Shown piece after piece: positions 14,410 through 22,409 of a stretch of DNA of 28,391 bases. Below the pieces are notes generated by a model. It saw nothing but the letters and a program-made list of their open reading frames with translations. It had not been told where the DNA came from and made no database searches. The translations under genes and the position numbers were made by a program. Source of the DNA: CAZHMN01 sp964533705 (GTDB lineage Bacteria > Electryoneota > B3-LCP); NCBI GenBank assembly GCA_964533705.1, contig CAZHMN010000037.1, positions 1-28,391 of the forward strand, written 5' to 3'. The stretch's first letter is position 1. Every line of letters begins with the position of its first letter.

Positions 14410-14940
14410 CTAAAGCCAGCATTTCAAGAAAAGCAAGGCGGCTACCGTCTTGGCGTCAGTGATTTTGCCCTTGCTCAAACGTTCCATAAGCTCATCCAGC
14501 GATAGTTCTACAACCTGCACCAATTCATCGGAATCGAGATTGTTTTTCCCGGGTTTCAGTTCTTCCGCCTTAAATATCCAAAGCTGTTCGTCGCTGTATC
14601 CCGGTGCGGGGTGTATCATCAACATCTCTTCCCAGCGTCCAGCGGAATAACCCGTTTCTTCCTTGAGTTCCCGGCGTGCGCAAATCAGCGGATCTTCACC
14701 GACATCCAAGCGGCCGGCAGGAAATTCCAGCGTTTCGCGTCCTAAGGCGTAGCGAAATTGCCGTACCATGACAAAGCGATAGTTACCGAGGTGGGGAACG
14801 ATCACTGAAGCTCCTGAATGCCGGATGACCTCGCGAATTTTCTGCCGACCATCCGGCATGGCGATGACGTCACGGTGCACTTTCAGCAGCTTGCCGTCGT
14901 ACACTCGTCGCCCCTTAATGAATTTTTCCTTTAAATCCAT
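14410..14940 (-). CDS. NUDIX hydrolase, ADP-ribose pyrophosphatase-like
   Basis: The 176-residue enzyme has a perfect Nudix box, G-x5-E-x7-REL-KEETGY, within GRLDVGEDPLICARRELK. The N-terminal beta-rich segment (KVHRDVIAMPDG, VIRHSGASVIVPHL) and LEFPAGRLD just before the box match NudF-like ADP-ribose/ADP-sugar pyrophosphatases. It probably hydrolyses ADP-ribose or a related nucleotide diphosphate with magnesium. The C-terminus is intact. It is transcribed away from pdxA, and the phoH leader promoter lies about 80 bp beyond its stop. Confidence 0.9.
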   Translation of the reverse strand: MDLKEKFIKGRRVYDGKLLKVHRDVIAMPDGRQKIREVIRHSGASVIVPHLGNYRFVMVRQFRYALGRETLEFPAGRLDVGEDPLICARRELKEETGYSAGRWEEMLMIHPAPGYSDEQLWIFKAEELKPGKNNLDSDELVQVVELSLDELMERLSKGKITDAKTVAALLFLKCWL

Positions 14941-15135
14941 GAATCTCCCAGGTAGTTTTTGGATTTTAATGATGGATTTTAACTAATTAAATTAACCAAG
15001 TATCGGGTCGGGGGCGACCCCGATTATGGTTTTTTATAGCTGAATAATCGCGCGTAGTCAGCGTCGCCGAGCCAGGCCTCACTTCGGTGGCCTGACGCCG
15101 ACGACTGTCAATACATTTAGTTAATCACCATAATT

Positions 15136-15183
15136 AAAATAGGGCGAAAGAGCTGACCTACCACCCTTCACCCTATTTTGTTT
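15136..15183. repeat. AT-flanked hairpin, possible bidirectional terminator
   Basis: AAAATAGGG (15136-15144) pairs with CCCTATTTT (15171-15179), followed by GTTTT. The shape suits an intrinsic terminator, yet no gene ends here on either strand, so it may terminate an unseen transcript or be a repeat. Confidence 0.35.
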
Positions 15184-15279
15184 TAACTGGAGGAGCTGAA
15201 TATTTAACGGTATAGGAAGAGGCTAGGTTCCTGAAGAAAGACACTTGTTGACGTCCTGTATTTATGAACCTGCTTTTTA

Positions 15280-15308
15280 TTGACTTTCGATTGAGAATTC
15301 ATTATCTT
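15280..15308 (+). promoter_or_regulatory. Promoter of the pdxA operon
   Basis: TTGACT (15280-15285) and TATCTT (15303-15308) separated by 17 bp. The same -10 hexamer occurs in the phoH leader promoter. The predicted start near 15315 gives a leader of about 87 nt. Confidence 0.55.
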
Positions 15309-15401
15309 AACCTCTGATCAGGAGGATAAGGAGCTGGAACTGCCCAAGCAAATAGCTGACCTCGACAGTCTATTTGACGAATACCGGAGGATTAACTCCA
15401 G

Positions 15402-16379
15402 ATGCACATATTCATCAACTGCGGTGATCCCAACGGAATCGGGCCTGAAGTTACATTAAAAGCGTTAGCTGAACTGCCACAGAAAAAGCGATCCCATACA
15501 ATTCTGGCAGGTTCATATAACGTTTTACAGGTAATAAACAAAATGCTGGGGGAACCCCTGGCGCTTGAACGGGTGGAATCTTTAGACGATGCCAAGAAGG
15601 TTGAGGGGATTCCCGTCCTGGAACCCAAAGGAGCGCTGGATTTTCAACCATCATACGGACTCACCGCAGTGGATTCTGGGGGTATCTCCGGTCGGGGTAT
15701 TGTCTTGGGGGTAGCAGCCTGCATGAATGGGGGAGCCGCGGCGCTGGTCACCGCCCCCTCTTCCAAAGAAGCGCTGCACCTGGCCGGATTTCACTACCCG
15801 GGTCAAACAGAGATGATCGCCAGTCTGTGCAGAGCGGCTCGTTTTATCATGATCCTGGCGGCGGGCAAGTTGCGCGTCGGTATTGTCACCACGCACGTTG
15901 CCGTGCGGGATGTTTCAGAGCTGCTTCGACGCAGCCTGGTACGAGACAAGATTTCAATATTGCACGAAACGGTCATTAACTGGTTCAGAGTGGACAATCC
16001 CCGACTGGCAGTAACGTCTCTGAACCCGCACGCTTCCGAGGGTGGCCTTTTCGGCTGGGAAGAAGAGGAGGTCATTATTCCAGCTATCGAGGATGCCCGC
16101 AGCGACGGAGTGTTGGTGGAAGGCCCCTTCCCGGCGGATACATTATTTCCCCGCTGGAAGGATTTCGACGCCATCCTGGCCATGTACCACGACCAGGGAA
16201 TGATTCCCGTTAAAATGGCGGGTTTCGGAAGAGCCGTGAATGCCACCGGCGGGCTGCCCTTTCCCCGTACTTCCCCGGATCACGGCACGGCTTTCGATAT
16301 CGCCGGCAAGATGATCGCCGACCCGGGATCCATGAAATGCGCGATTGAAGCTGCATTCAGGTTTGCCGGTCGGCATTGA
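15402..16379 (+). CDS. pdxA: 4-hydroxythreonine-4-phosphate dehydrogenase
   Basis: The 325-residue enzyme acts in the DXP-dependent route to pyridoxal phosphate, oxidising 4-phosphohydroxy-L-threonine with NAD+. It opens with GDPNGIGPE (8-16). The three metal-binding His are His165 (VTTHVA), His210 (LNPHASEGGLFG) and His263 (MYHDQGMIPVK). TSPDHGTAFDIAG (290-302) completes the signature. The ribosome site GGAGG lies about 11 nt ahead, rather far. It is the first gene of a plus-strand set with a protease, thiL and thiD; PdxA and the thiamine genes share a cofactor theme. Confidence 0.96.
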   Translation: MHIFINCGDPNGIGPEVTLKALAELPQKKRSHTILAGSYNVLQVINKMLGEPLALERVESLDDAKKVEGIPVLEPKGALDFQPSYGLTAVDSGGISGRGIVLGVAACMNGGAAALVTAPSSKEALHLAGFHYPGQTEMIASLCRAARFIMILAAGKLRVGIVTTHVAVRDVSELLRRSLVRDKISILHETVINWFRVDNPRLAVTSLNPHASEGGLFGWEEEEVIIPAIEDARSDGVLVEGPFPADTLFPRWKDFDAILAMYHDQGMIPVKMAGFGRAVNATGGLPFPRTSPDHGTAFDIAGKMIADPGSMKCAIEAAFRFAGRH

Positions 16380-16468
16380 AGTCGGACGAGCGGCAAGGCA
16401 GCCTCTTGAACCGATAAAACACAGTTGAAAAAGATACATGTAATTACAGGTTTCCGACGAGGATAACA

Positions 16469-18163
16469 ATGTCACGATTCACGAGATACCTGATCATCCT
16501 TTTATGCGCGTACTCGTTGAGTGCGTTCGCAGCACCTGTCAGAAATAATGATGACCTGTACCGCCAGATCAAGGAAAACATCGGGCTCTTCGGTGCGGTT
16601 TACCGAGAACTCAATGCGCGTTATGTTGACGTCATCGATCCCGAAGAGTTCATGAAGGCGGGCATTGAGGGGATGCTGACCACGCTGGATCCTTATACGG
16701 TCTTTCTGGACAACGAGGCGGCGGACGACCTGCACATCATGACGGCCGGCAAATACGGCGGAGTCGGCATCGAAATTGGAATCAGAGGCAAGGATAAAGT
16801 GCTGACGGTTATATCACCCATCGAGGATACGCCGGCGATGCGTCTGGGCATCCGTCCCGGCGACAAGATCGTCGAAATTGACGGACAGCCGACCTTCGGT
16901 TTTTCCACGTCCGACGCCGCCCGCTTACTGCGAGGCGAACCGGGGACCACGGTGAACATCAAAATCGAGCGCATCGGCCAGTCTCAACCGATCTCCTTCA
17001 CGTTAGAACGGGCGATAATCAAAATACGCGATATCACTTATGCGGGCCTACTTGATAACGGCGTGGGTTACATCAAACTGGCCCGCTTCTCCCGCAACGC
17101 CGGATCTGAGATTCGCAAAGCGCTACTCTCGTTAAAGGAGCAGAACATGACGGGCCTCATTTTGGACCTGCGCCACAATCCGGGAGGCCTCCTGCCCGCA
17201 GCCGTCGAGGTCGCTCAGAATTTCGTGCCTAAAGGCGAGGAAATCGTCAGCACCCAGGGGCGAGATGAGTCAACACACAGGATCTACCGTTCCCAACTCG
17301 AACCGGTGTGTCCCGACATTCCCATGGTGGTACTGGTTGATGAAGGGTCGGCCTCGGCCTCTGAGATTGTGGCCGGTTCTCTGCAGGATCTGGATCGAGC
17401 CGTCATCGTCGGCAAAACAACTTTCGGCAAGGGTTTGGTGCAGACACTCGTTGATTTCCAGGATGGCCGGTCATTAAAGATCACCACCGCGAGATATTAC
17501 ACCCCTTCGGGCCGGTTAATCCAAAAACTGGACTACTTCAACGATGACAACGAGGTTATTCTGGAATCCAAAAAAGAGCAGGAAGGTCCCAAATTAGAAG
17601 AAAGATATTCCACCAGAGCGGGCAGAACGGTCTACGGTGGCGGTGGAATCACCCCCGACCTCGAGGTTTCGCTGCCGGAATTAGACCGGTACGAAATGGA
17701 GATCATCCGGGGGGGGTATCTGTACGATTTCAGCAGCGTATATCTCGACCATCACCCCGAGAAGATGGACGCTGAAATCACGCCTGAGATTATAGAAGAA
17801 TTCCGAGCCTACCTTCAGGAAAAGAATTTCAGTTTTACGACTGAAATTGAAGAGGAAATTGAAAAACTGGTCACCTCTGCCGAACAAGATTCCTCTGTGG
17901 GGGAGAACATTCGGGACTGTTTACAGAGCCTGGAAACTGAGATCAAAGCGGCACGACCCGACTATATTGAGCAACACCTCGATTTCATCATCAATGGATT
18001 GGCTCGCGAGGTCGCCGGTCTCCAGGAGGGCCACAGGGGACGTATTTTGGCCGGTTTGCCCAGCGACACTCAGATGCAAGCGGCCTTAAACTTACTGACC
18101 GATCCGGAAACTTACGGTCAGATCCTGGCGGGGCCGGAACACGCCATGAGCGAAAGTGAATGA
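16469..18163 (+). CDS. C-terminal processing peptidase, family S41 (CtpA-like)
   Basis: The 564-residue protease is predicted to be exported: residues 1-22 form a signal peptide (RYLIILLCAYSLSAFAA). A CtpA N-terminal helical part is followed by a PDZ domain (about 90-170; GIRPGDKIVEIDG) and the S41 catalytic domain. The Ser-Lys-Gln site is Ser296 (EGSASASEI), Lys321 (TTFGKGLVQ) and Gln325, with the spacing of E. coli Prc. The C-terminal 160 residues are an acidic helical extension of unknown role. It degrades or trims envelope proteins from their C-termini. GAGGA precedes the ATG. The stop overlaps thiL as ATGA. Confidence 0.94.
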   Translation: MSRFTRYLIILLCAYSLSAFAAPVRNNDDLYRQIKENIGLFGAVYRELNARYVDVIDPEEFMKAGIEGMLTTLDPYTVFLDNEAADDLHIMTAGKYGGVGIEIGIRGKDKVLTVISPIEDTPAMRLGIRPGDKIVEIDGQPTFGFSTSDAARLLRGEPGTTVNIKIERIGQSQPISFTLERAIIKIRDITYAGLLDNGVGYIKLARFSRNAGSEIRKALLSLKEQNMTGLILDLRHNPGGLLPAAVEVAQNFVPKGEEIVSTQGRDESTHRIYRSQLEPVCPDIPMVVLVDEGSASASEIVAGSLQDLDRAVIVGKTTFGKGLVQTLVDFQDGRSLKITTARYYTPSGRLIQKLDYFNDDNEVILESKKEQEGPKLEERYSTRAGRTVYGGGGITPDLEVSLPELDRYEMEIIRGGYLYDFSSVYLDHHPEKMDAEITPEIIEEFRAYLQEKNFSFTTEIEEEIEKLVTSAEQDSSVGENIRDCLQSLETEIKAARPDYIEQHLDFIINGLAREVAGLQEGHRGRILAGLPSDTQMQAALNLLTDPETYGQILAGPEHAMSESE

Positions 18164-19149
18164 CCACCGAATTCGAGCTGATCGAAAAACTGAAAGCCGG
18201 CTGGAAGTGCGGAAATGACGTAAAGATCGGGCCGGGGGATGATGCTTCTGCCCTACACCTGGAGGCATGCGAAAACAAGCTCTTTCTGCAGACCGTTGAT
18301 CTCCTCGTCGAAGGGGTGCATTTCCGCAAAAACTGGGGCAGTGCATACCAATTGGGATGGAAATCGCTGGCCGTCAATCTCTCCGACATCGCCGCCATGG
18401 GGGGGCAACCTCTACATACCCACCTCTCGCTGGCCGTTCCGGGCACCTGGTCTGAAGTTGAAATCTCAGAGTTCATGGAAGGCTTCAAAGCGCTGGCCAA
18501 TCAGTATAAAATCAGCCTGTTAGGCGGCGATCTTTCCCGTTCGGGGGGCCCTTTAATGATCGCCGGAACGGCCAATGGCACGGTTGCCGCGAACCAGGTG
18601 ATTACCAGAAGAGGCGCGAAATCAGGAGACGTTATCTGGGTTTCGGGGCCGTTGGGGAGTGCTGAAGCGGGACTACGTCTTCTGAAGGAGGAAAAGTTCG
18701 CAGATGATTACGAAGAGCTACTTAATGCCTTTCTAAAGCCCTCCCCTGAGGTTGAACTGGGAATGCTGTGCGCCTCCAGCGGTCTGGTCACCGCCCTGAT
18801 TGACCTCTCCGACGGCCTGGCCGGGGATCTGGGACACGTTCTAAAAGCTTCGGGTGTCGGCGCGACGCTGGAAGAAGAAAAATTTCCGATCACCAAGACT
18901 TTGCAAAACGTCGCAGCTCGAAATAATTGGAATATAACGGATTTACTGTTGCGGGGCGGTGAAGATTATAAGCTCTTGGGTTGTACACCGGAAACAAAAT
19001 TCGATCAGTTCCGCAATTTGGTGAACGAACAGTTGGGTAAAACTATTTCACGAATTGGCAGCATCACTAGTGAGCAAGGCTTGGTTTTGAACTATCGCGA
19101 CGGCCGTTGCGAAAAGGTAAATCCCACCTCCTTCGATCATTTCGCCTGA
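18160..19149 (+). CDS. thiL: Thiamine-monophosphate kinase
   Basis: The 329-residue enzyme phosphorylates thiamine monophosphate to the pyrophosphate cofactor. It belongs to the PurM/ThiL family: GPGDDASAL (25-33) with metal-binding Asp27/Asp28, TVDLLVEGVHF (45-55), NLSDIAAMGG (73-82), SLLGGDLSRS, and DLSDGLAGDLGHV in the C-terminal half. It overlaps the protease gene by 4 bp (ATGA) and is followed 14 bp later by thiD, so the three are surely co-transcribed. Length is typical. Confidence 0.95.
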   Translation: MTTEFELIEKLKAGWKCGNDVKIGPGDDASALHLEACENKLFLQTVDLLVEGVHFRKNWGSAYQLGWKSLAVNLSDIAAMGGQPLHTHLSLAVPGTWSEVEISEFMEGFKALANQYKISLLGGDLSRSGGPLMIAGTANGTVAANQVITRRGAKSGDVIWVSGPLGSAEAGLRLLKEEKFADDYEELLNAFLKPSPEVELGMLCASSGLVTALIDLSDGLAGDLGHVLKASGVGATLEEEKFPITKTLQNVAARNNWNITDLLLRGGEDYKLLGCTPETKFDQFRNLVNEQLGKTISRIGSITSEQGLVLNYRDGRCEKVNPTSFDHFA

Positions 19150-19163
19150 CCGATCCGCTGGAA

Positions 19164-19964
19164 ATGCAAAAAAAGAAATCACTTTTAACCATCGCAGGGT
19201 TCGATCCGACCGGAGGAGCGGGCATTCTCACGGACGCGGCGGTTTTCCGGACTCTGGGTTTTCATCCGCTGGCCGTGCTCACTTCCGTGGCCGTCCAAGG
19301 GGGCTCGGGCGTGCGTTCTGTCCGACCGCTACCAGAGTCCTTCGTTAACAAAGAGCTGGAGATCACATTCGAAGAATTCCAACCGGCAGCCGTAAAGATC
19401 GGGATGCTCTACAGTCCGGAAGCCGTGAACATGGTGGCCGATTTCCTAACAGAACGTTCCATTCCGATCGTTCTGGATCCGGTTTTTTCGGCATCAGGCG
19501 GCGGTGAGCTCCTGCTCCTTTCCGCTCTTCCACTGCTGGAAGAGCGGCTGATTCCGCTGTGCAGGATCGTTACGCCCAATTTGGATGAAGCTATCCACTT
19601 TCTAAATCTTGAAACGATTGATCCGGATCAGATCGAGGAAGCCGCAACCGAGCTTTCGCAACGCTGGGATTGCTCCGTCCTCCTAAAAGGCGGTCACCTG
19701 AATGGAGATCCGGTTGACGTTCTGGCCATAGAAGGAACTTGTGAAAAATTCCCACATCACCGCTTACAAAAAGGGGTAAGGTTGCGCGGCACGGGGTGCG
19801 CGTTGTCAGCGGCGATTGCGGCGGAGTTGGGTGACGGCAAAGAGTTAAAGAAGGCGGTCAGCGAAGGACTCCGGTTCGTTCGGGAGGCGATTCAAGAGGC
19901 CTATTCGGCGGGTAGAATGGGTGAGATTGGATTCCTGGGTTTTGGTGGCCCCCAAAGCAAATAA
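19164..19964 (+). CDS. thiD: Hydroxymethylpyrimidine/phosphomethylpyrimidine kinase
   Basis: The 266-residue ribokinase-fold enzyme phosphorylates HMP and HMP-P in thiamine synthesis. The N-terminus is LLTIAGFDPTGGAGI, followed by SVAVQGGSG and VLDPVFSASGG. The anion hole has RGTGCALSAAIAA with Cys212. The ATG at 19164 is preferred to a TTG at 19107 inside thiL, because it begins just before the conserved first strand. It ends the operon; a bidirectional terminator follows. ThiE or other thiamine genes are not in the window. Confidence 0.94.
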   Translation: MQKKKSLLTIAGFDPTGGAGILTDAAVFRTLGFHPLAVLTSVAVQGGSGVRSVRPLPESFVNKELEITFEEFQPAAVKIGMLYSPEAVNMVADFLTERSIPIVLDPVFSASGGGELLLLSALPLLEERLIPLCRIVTPNLDEAIHFLNLETIDPDQIEEAATELSQRWDCSVLLKGGHLNGDPVDVLAIEGTCEKFPHHRLQKGVRLRGTGCALSAAIAAELGDGKELKKAVSEGLRFVREAIQEAYSAGRMGEIGFLGFGGPQSK

Positions 19965-19993
19965 TATCTATCTAAGTTATTCAGAAATATCAA

Positions 19994-20028
19994 ATAAAAA
20001 CCCCGGAGCGTTTCCGGGGATTTTTTTA
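19994..20028. terminator. Bidirectional intrinsic terminator between thiD and the FmdB gene
   Basis: CCCCGGA (20001-20007) and TCCGGGG (20013-20019) form the stem, with A5 on the left and a run of seven T on the right. It lies between two convergent genes and can serve both. Confidence 0.85.
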
Positions 20029-20064
20029 CTTCATTCAAGAGTCTCCGACTCGCCAGGCCTAGCC

Positions 20065-20262
20065 TCAGGTAAATCCGCCCCGGGGGGAACAAGAAGTTCC
20101 CGACAGCACACCGCCCAAAGCAGACGCAAAAATGGACACTTTTCGCGTCGGACGGCGGCTCTGGCACTTAGGGCAGACAGCAGGTTCATCCCGATCGGAT
20201 GAAGAGCGCAGCTCTTCGAAATCTTCCTGGCAGTCTGGACAGTGGTATTCGAATATCGGCAT
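20065..20262 (-). CDS. FmdB-family zinc ribbon protein
   Basis: This 65-residue protein matches the FmdB/putative regulatory family: MPIFEYHCPDC, then CPKC, giving a four-Cys zinc ribbon (Cys8, Cys11, Cys30, Cys33). The segment FASALGGVLSG resembles the usual linker, and the C-terminus (TSCSPRGGFT) is shorter than in relatives with a Cys/Ser-rich tail. The role of the family is poorly known. It is a lone minus-strand gene facing thiD, with a shared terminator. Confidence 0.85.
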   Translation of the reverse strand: MPIFEYHCPDCQEDFEELRSSSDRDEPAVCPKCQSRRPTRKVSIFASALGGVLSGTSCSPRGGFT

Positions 20263-20385
20263 AGCTGGATTTATCAGTTTGAATTGGCGTTCTCGTATTG
20301 CTTTTATATTTAGATGCAGAAACCGGCAAAAAGATTCGCGGCAAAATTAACTTACCGAGCTACGCTACTCATACAGTCTGCAGGA

Positions 20386-20772
20386 TCAGGGAAACTCAGT
20401 GATTCCGTATCCTTCCCAACTCTCGTCCGGCAGGCGGTAAATGATTTTGTGACCTTCTCCATCCGGCATGGTAGATCGGCTGACGGCTTCCACCATCATG
20501 ACCTGACCGCCGCCGGTGTAGTACTTCAGATCCCATTCTCGCTCAACGTCCGGTGCCAACGCCAGGTAATCAGCGTCCCGCAGAGTCGCCATTCCTTTGG
20601 GGAAGAAGCCGTGATCATTGTAGTAGAACTGCAGAGCGTTGGCTACGGCAGTCATGGCTCCTTTGACGTATTCCACGCGTCGCTGCATCTCTGGATCGGG
20701 CTTGCGGGTGCCGGCGCAGCCCATGAGCAAAGCTAACAAAAAAAGCGTCACAACAAATCTGAACCTTCTCAT
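20386..20772 (-). CDS. Lipoprotein with a pilin-like C-terminal region
   Basis: The 128-residue protein has a lipoprotein signal peptide with lipobox LLMGC (Cys19). The following part, VEYVKGAMTAVANALQFYYNDHGFFPKG, strongly resembles the helix and loop of type IV pilins and type II secretion pseudopilins, but the prepilin leader and hydrophobic N-terminal helix are absent. The remainder (REWDLKYYTGGGQVMMVEA, GHKIIYRLPDE) looks like the short pilin beta-sheet. It may be a pseudopilin-derived lipoprotein anchored in a membrane; function is unknown. GAGG lies 6 nt ahead of the ATG. No secretion or pilus genes are next to it. Confidence 0.7.
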   Translation of the reverse strand: MRRFRFVVTLFLLALLMGCAGTRKPDPEMQRRVEYVKGAMTAVANALQFYYNDHGFFPKGMATLRDADYLALAPDVEREWDLKYYTGGGQVMMVEAVSRSTMPDGEGHKIIYRLPDESWEGYGITEFP

Positions 20773-20913
20773 TTCAACCTCAGGCGTTTGTTTGGATTCC
20801 CATTCATTTGCTTAATCTCCCAACCGAAAGAACCGATCTGTTCCAGCGATTGAATATTCTCTTTACCAATGCAACTCTGAAGAACCGCGTCAAGATCCCT
20901 GCTCAGATTTTGC

Positions 20914-20950
20914 GATTGCAGAAGCGCCGAGTACAGGGACTCGGCGCCAC
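20914..20950 (+). repeat. Palindromic repeat family A, left copy at the gap
   Basis: A 37-bp sequence containing the stem GCGCCGAGT/ACTCGGCGC with loop ACAGGG. It is identical to 21051-21087 across the gap and is related by reverse complement to 2432-2458. Confidence 0.7.
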
Positions 20951-21050
20951 NNNNNNNNNNNNNNNNNNNNNNNNNNNNNNNNNNNNNNNNNNNNNNNNNN
21001 NNNNNNNNNNNNNNNNNNNNNNNNNNNNNNNNNNNNNNNNNNNNNNNNNN
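20951..21050. other. Scaffold gap of 100 N
   Basis: Exactly 100 unknown bases, bounded on each side by the same 37-bp sequence. The identity suggests two contig ends that overlap at a repeat. Confidence 0.98.
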
Positions 21051-21087
21051 GATTGCAGAAGCGCCGAGTACAGGGACTCGGCGCCAC
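21051..21087 (+). repeat. Palindromic repeat family A, right copy at the gap
   Basis: Identical to 20914-20950. On the minus strand its hairpin lies about 56 bp behind the SDR stop codon and is followed by TTCTGC, too few T for a good terminator. Confidence 0.65.
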
Positions 21088-21143
21088 GGATAATCTGGCC
21101 ACGCTCGAACGATGATGGGTTTCGTCTCTGGCTGAGGATTGGG

Positions 21144-21920
21144 TCACTTCACTCTGGCTCGAAGCCGCATGACCCTGCGGCCCAAAGGGCCCAAGAGATT
21201 GAAAGCGTAAACCATCAAGCCGCGTTTGGGTGGGACGTAACTGATTAAGCGATTCGTGAGGATAGCTTTCTGGATAGAGTGTGAAACTTGCGCCGGGCTG
21301 GCCTTCTTCTGGTTGCGGCTTCCCTCCCACACCCCCGCAGTGAAGAACTCGGTCTCGACCGGGCCGGGATTGATTAAGTGAATTGTAACGCCGGTGCCTT
21401 CTAATTCATAGGAAACGGCTTCTGTCAGGGCACAGAGGGCGAACTTGGTGGCGCAATAGATGGCCATTTGGGGGATCGCCACCTTGCCTGCCCCGGAAGA
21501 GACGTTGACCACAGCGCCCGAACCGCGCTCTATCATCGCCGGAAGAAAAGCCGACATGAGGTGGGCGGCTGCGTTGTAATTCACCTCCATCATGCGGTCA
21601 ATTTCGGAGGGCGTTTCCCTGATGAAGAGGCGGTAGTTGCCGTATCCGGCATTGTTGATCAGAATATCCGGTGTGCCGTATTGTGAAGTTATTTCAGCGA
21701 TTAAGCTTTCCCGAGAGGTTCTATCGGCGAGATCACAGGGCAGGGCTTGCGCCCCGGCTCCGCTATCGGCTATTCGCTCCGCCAACGCGGCCAACTTTTC
21801 TCGGCGACGAGCGACCAGGAGAAGGCGTGCTCCCTGTGAGGCGAGATCTTCCGCTGTCTTGCGGCCGATCCCCGAGGAGGCGCCGGTGATGAGGATAAGT
21901 TTATCCTGAAATGACTTCAA
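21144..21920 (-). CDS. Short-chain dehydrogenase/reductase
   Basis: The 258-residue classical SDR has TGASSGIG (12-19) for NAD(P) binding, NNAGYG (89-94), and the catalytic set Asn114, Ser142, Tyr155 and Lys159 (YCATK). Arg38/Arg39 behind the second strand (VARRREKL) favour NADPH. The substrate is unknown; the company of MaoC and acyl-CoA dehydrogenase suggests an acyl or hydroxyacyl compound. The start is TTG and overlaps the maoC stop in TTGA, so it is translated by coupling. It is the last gene of the set. Confidence 0.9.
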   Translation of the reverse strand: MKSFQDKLILITGASSGIGRKTAEDLASQGARLLLVARRREKLAALAERIADSGAGAQALPCDLADRTSRESLIAEITSQYGTPDILINNAGYGNYRLFIRETPSEIDRMMEVNYNAAAHLMSAFLPAMIERGSGAVVNVSSGAGKVAIPQMAIYCATKFALCALTEAVSYELEGTGVTIHLINPGPVETEFFTAGVWEGSRNQKKASPAQVSHSIQKAILTNRLISYVPPKRGLMVYAFNLLGPLGRRVMRLRARVK

Positions 21921-22384
21921 CTTTTCGGTTTACGCCGCGTTAGCGCCACCACCCATTTCCCCGCGGTGACAACTTCGTCACGCTGATTGATTACATCCGT
22001 GGAAAATGTAACGACACCGCAATCGGGTTTGGATAGTTCCTTTTTCTCGACAACTTTCATCCTAACGTGAATGGTATCCCCAAAGAGGATCGCTGCCCGG
22101 TAGGAGATTTCCATAGATAAAAGGGCCACTGTCGTCCCCTCGAAGATACCCAATTGACTGACGAGTCCGGATGCAACCGCCACGCCCAGCAGTCCGTGAG
22201 CGACGCGGCCTTGGAAGGGGGTGTCTTTTGCGAAGGTCTGGTCGGTGTGTAAAGGATTAAAATCGCCGGATAGGCCGGCAAAATGGACTACATCCGCTTC
22301 GGTGATGGTCCGGCTGGCGGTAGAGAACTCATTGCCGACAGAGAAGTCCTCAAAGGTTTTTCCCTTGAACTGATAAGCCATCAT
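21917..22384 (-). CDS. MaoC-family (R)-specific enoyl-CoA hydratase
   Basis: The 155-residue hotdog-fold protein has the hydratase 2 motif AGLSGDFNPLHTD with Asp41 and His46, followed by GRVAHGLLGVAV. Such enzymes hydrate trans-2-enoyl-CoA to (R)-3-hydroxyacyl-CoA. ISYRAAILFGDTIHVRMKV is the typical second half. Translation could start at either of two adjacent Met codons. It overlaps the SDR gene by 4 bp and lies 25 bp behind the PfkB gene. The hydratase and the SDR could act in successive steps (inference). Confidence 0.9.
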   Translation of the reverse strand: MMAYQFKGKTFEDFSVGNEFSTASRTITEADVVHFAGLSGDFNPLHTDQTFAKDTPFQGRVAHGLLGVAVASGLVSQLGIFEGTTVALLSMEISYRAAILFGDTIHVRMKVVEKKELSKPDCGVVTFSTDVINQRDEVVTAGKWVVALTRRKPKS

Positions 22385-22409
22385 CTGCTATTATAATTCC
22401 AATCCTATT

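Larger units (their letters stand above)
14941..15401. other. Divergent intergenic region: three hairpins and a promoter
   Basis: The 461 bp separate the minus NUDIX gene from the plus pdxA operon. There is a compact hairpin at 15002-15024, a longer imperfect hairpin at 15061-15105 with a CAC-TTCG-GTG cap, a 9-bp stem AAAATAGGG/CCCTATTTT at 15136-15179 with T-rich flanks, the pdxA promoter, and a short open frame before pdxA. No clear promoter for the NUDIX gene was found. Confidence 0.55.
20773..21143. other. Intergenic region with a scaffold gap and repeats
   Basis: This stretch of 371 bp includes the 100-N gap flanked on both sides by the same 37-bp sequence. No gene is supported. Open frames spanning it exist only because the unknown bases hide stops. 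Confidence 0.7.

Noticed and set aside
20808..21330. Frames of 146 residues on each strand across the second gap
   Set aside because: They stay open only because of 100 unknown bases, and encode repeat sequence and the end of the SDR gene in the wrong frame.
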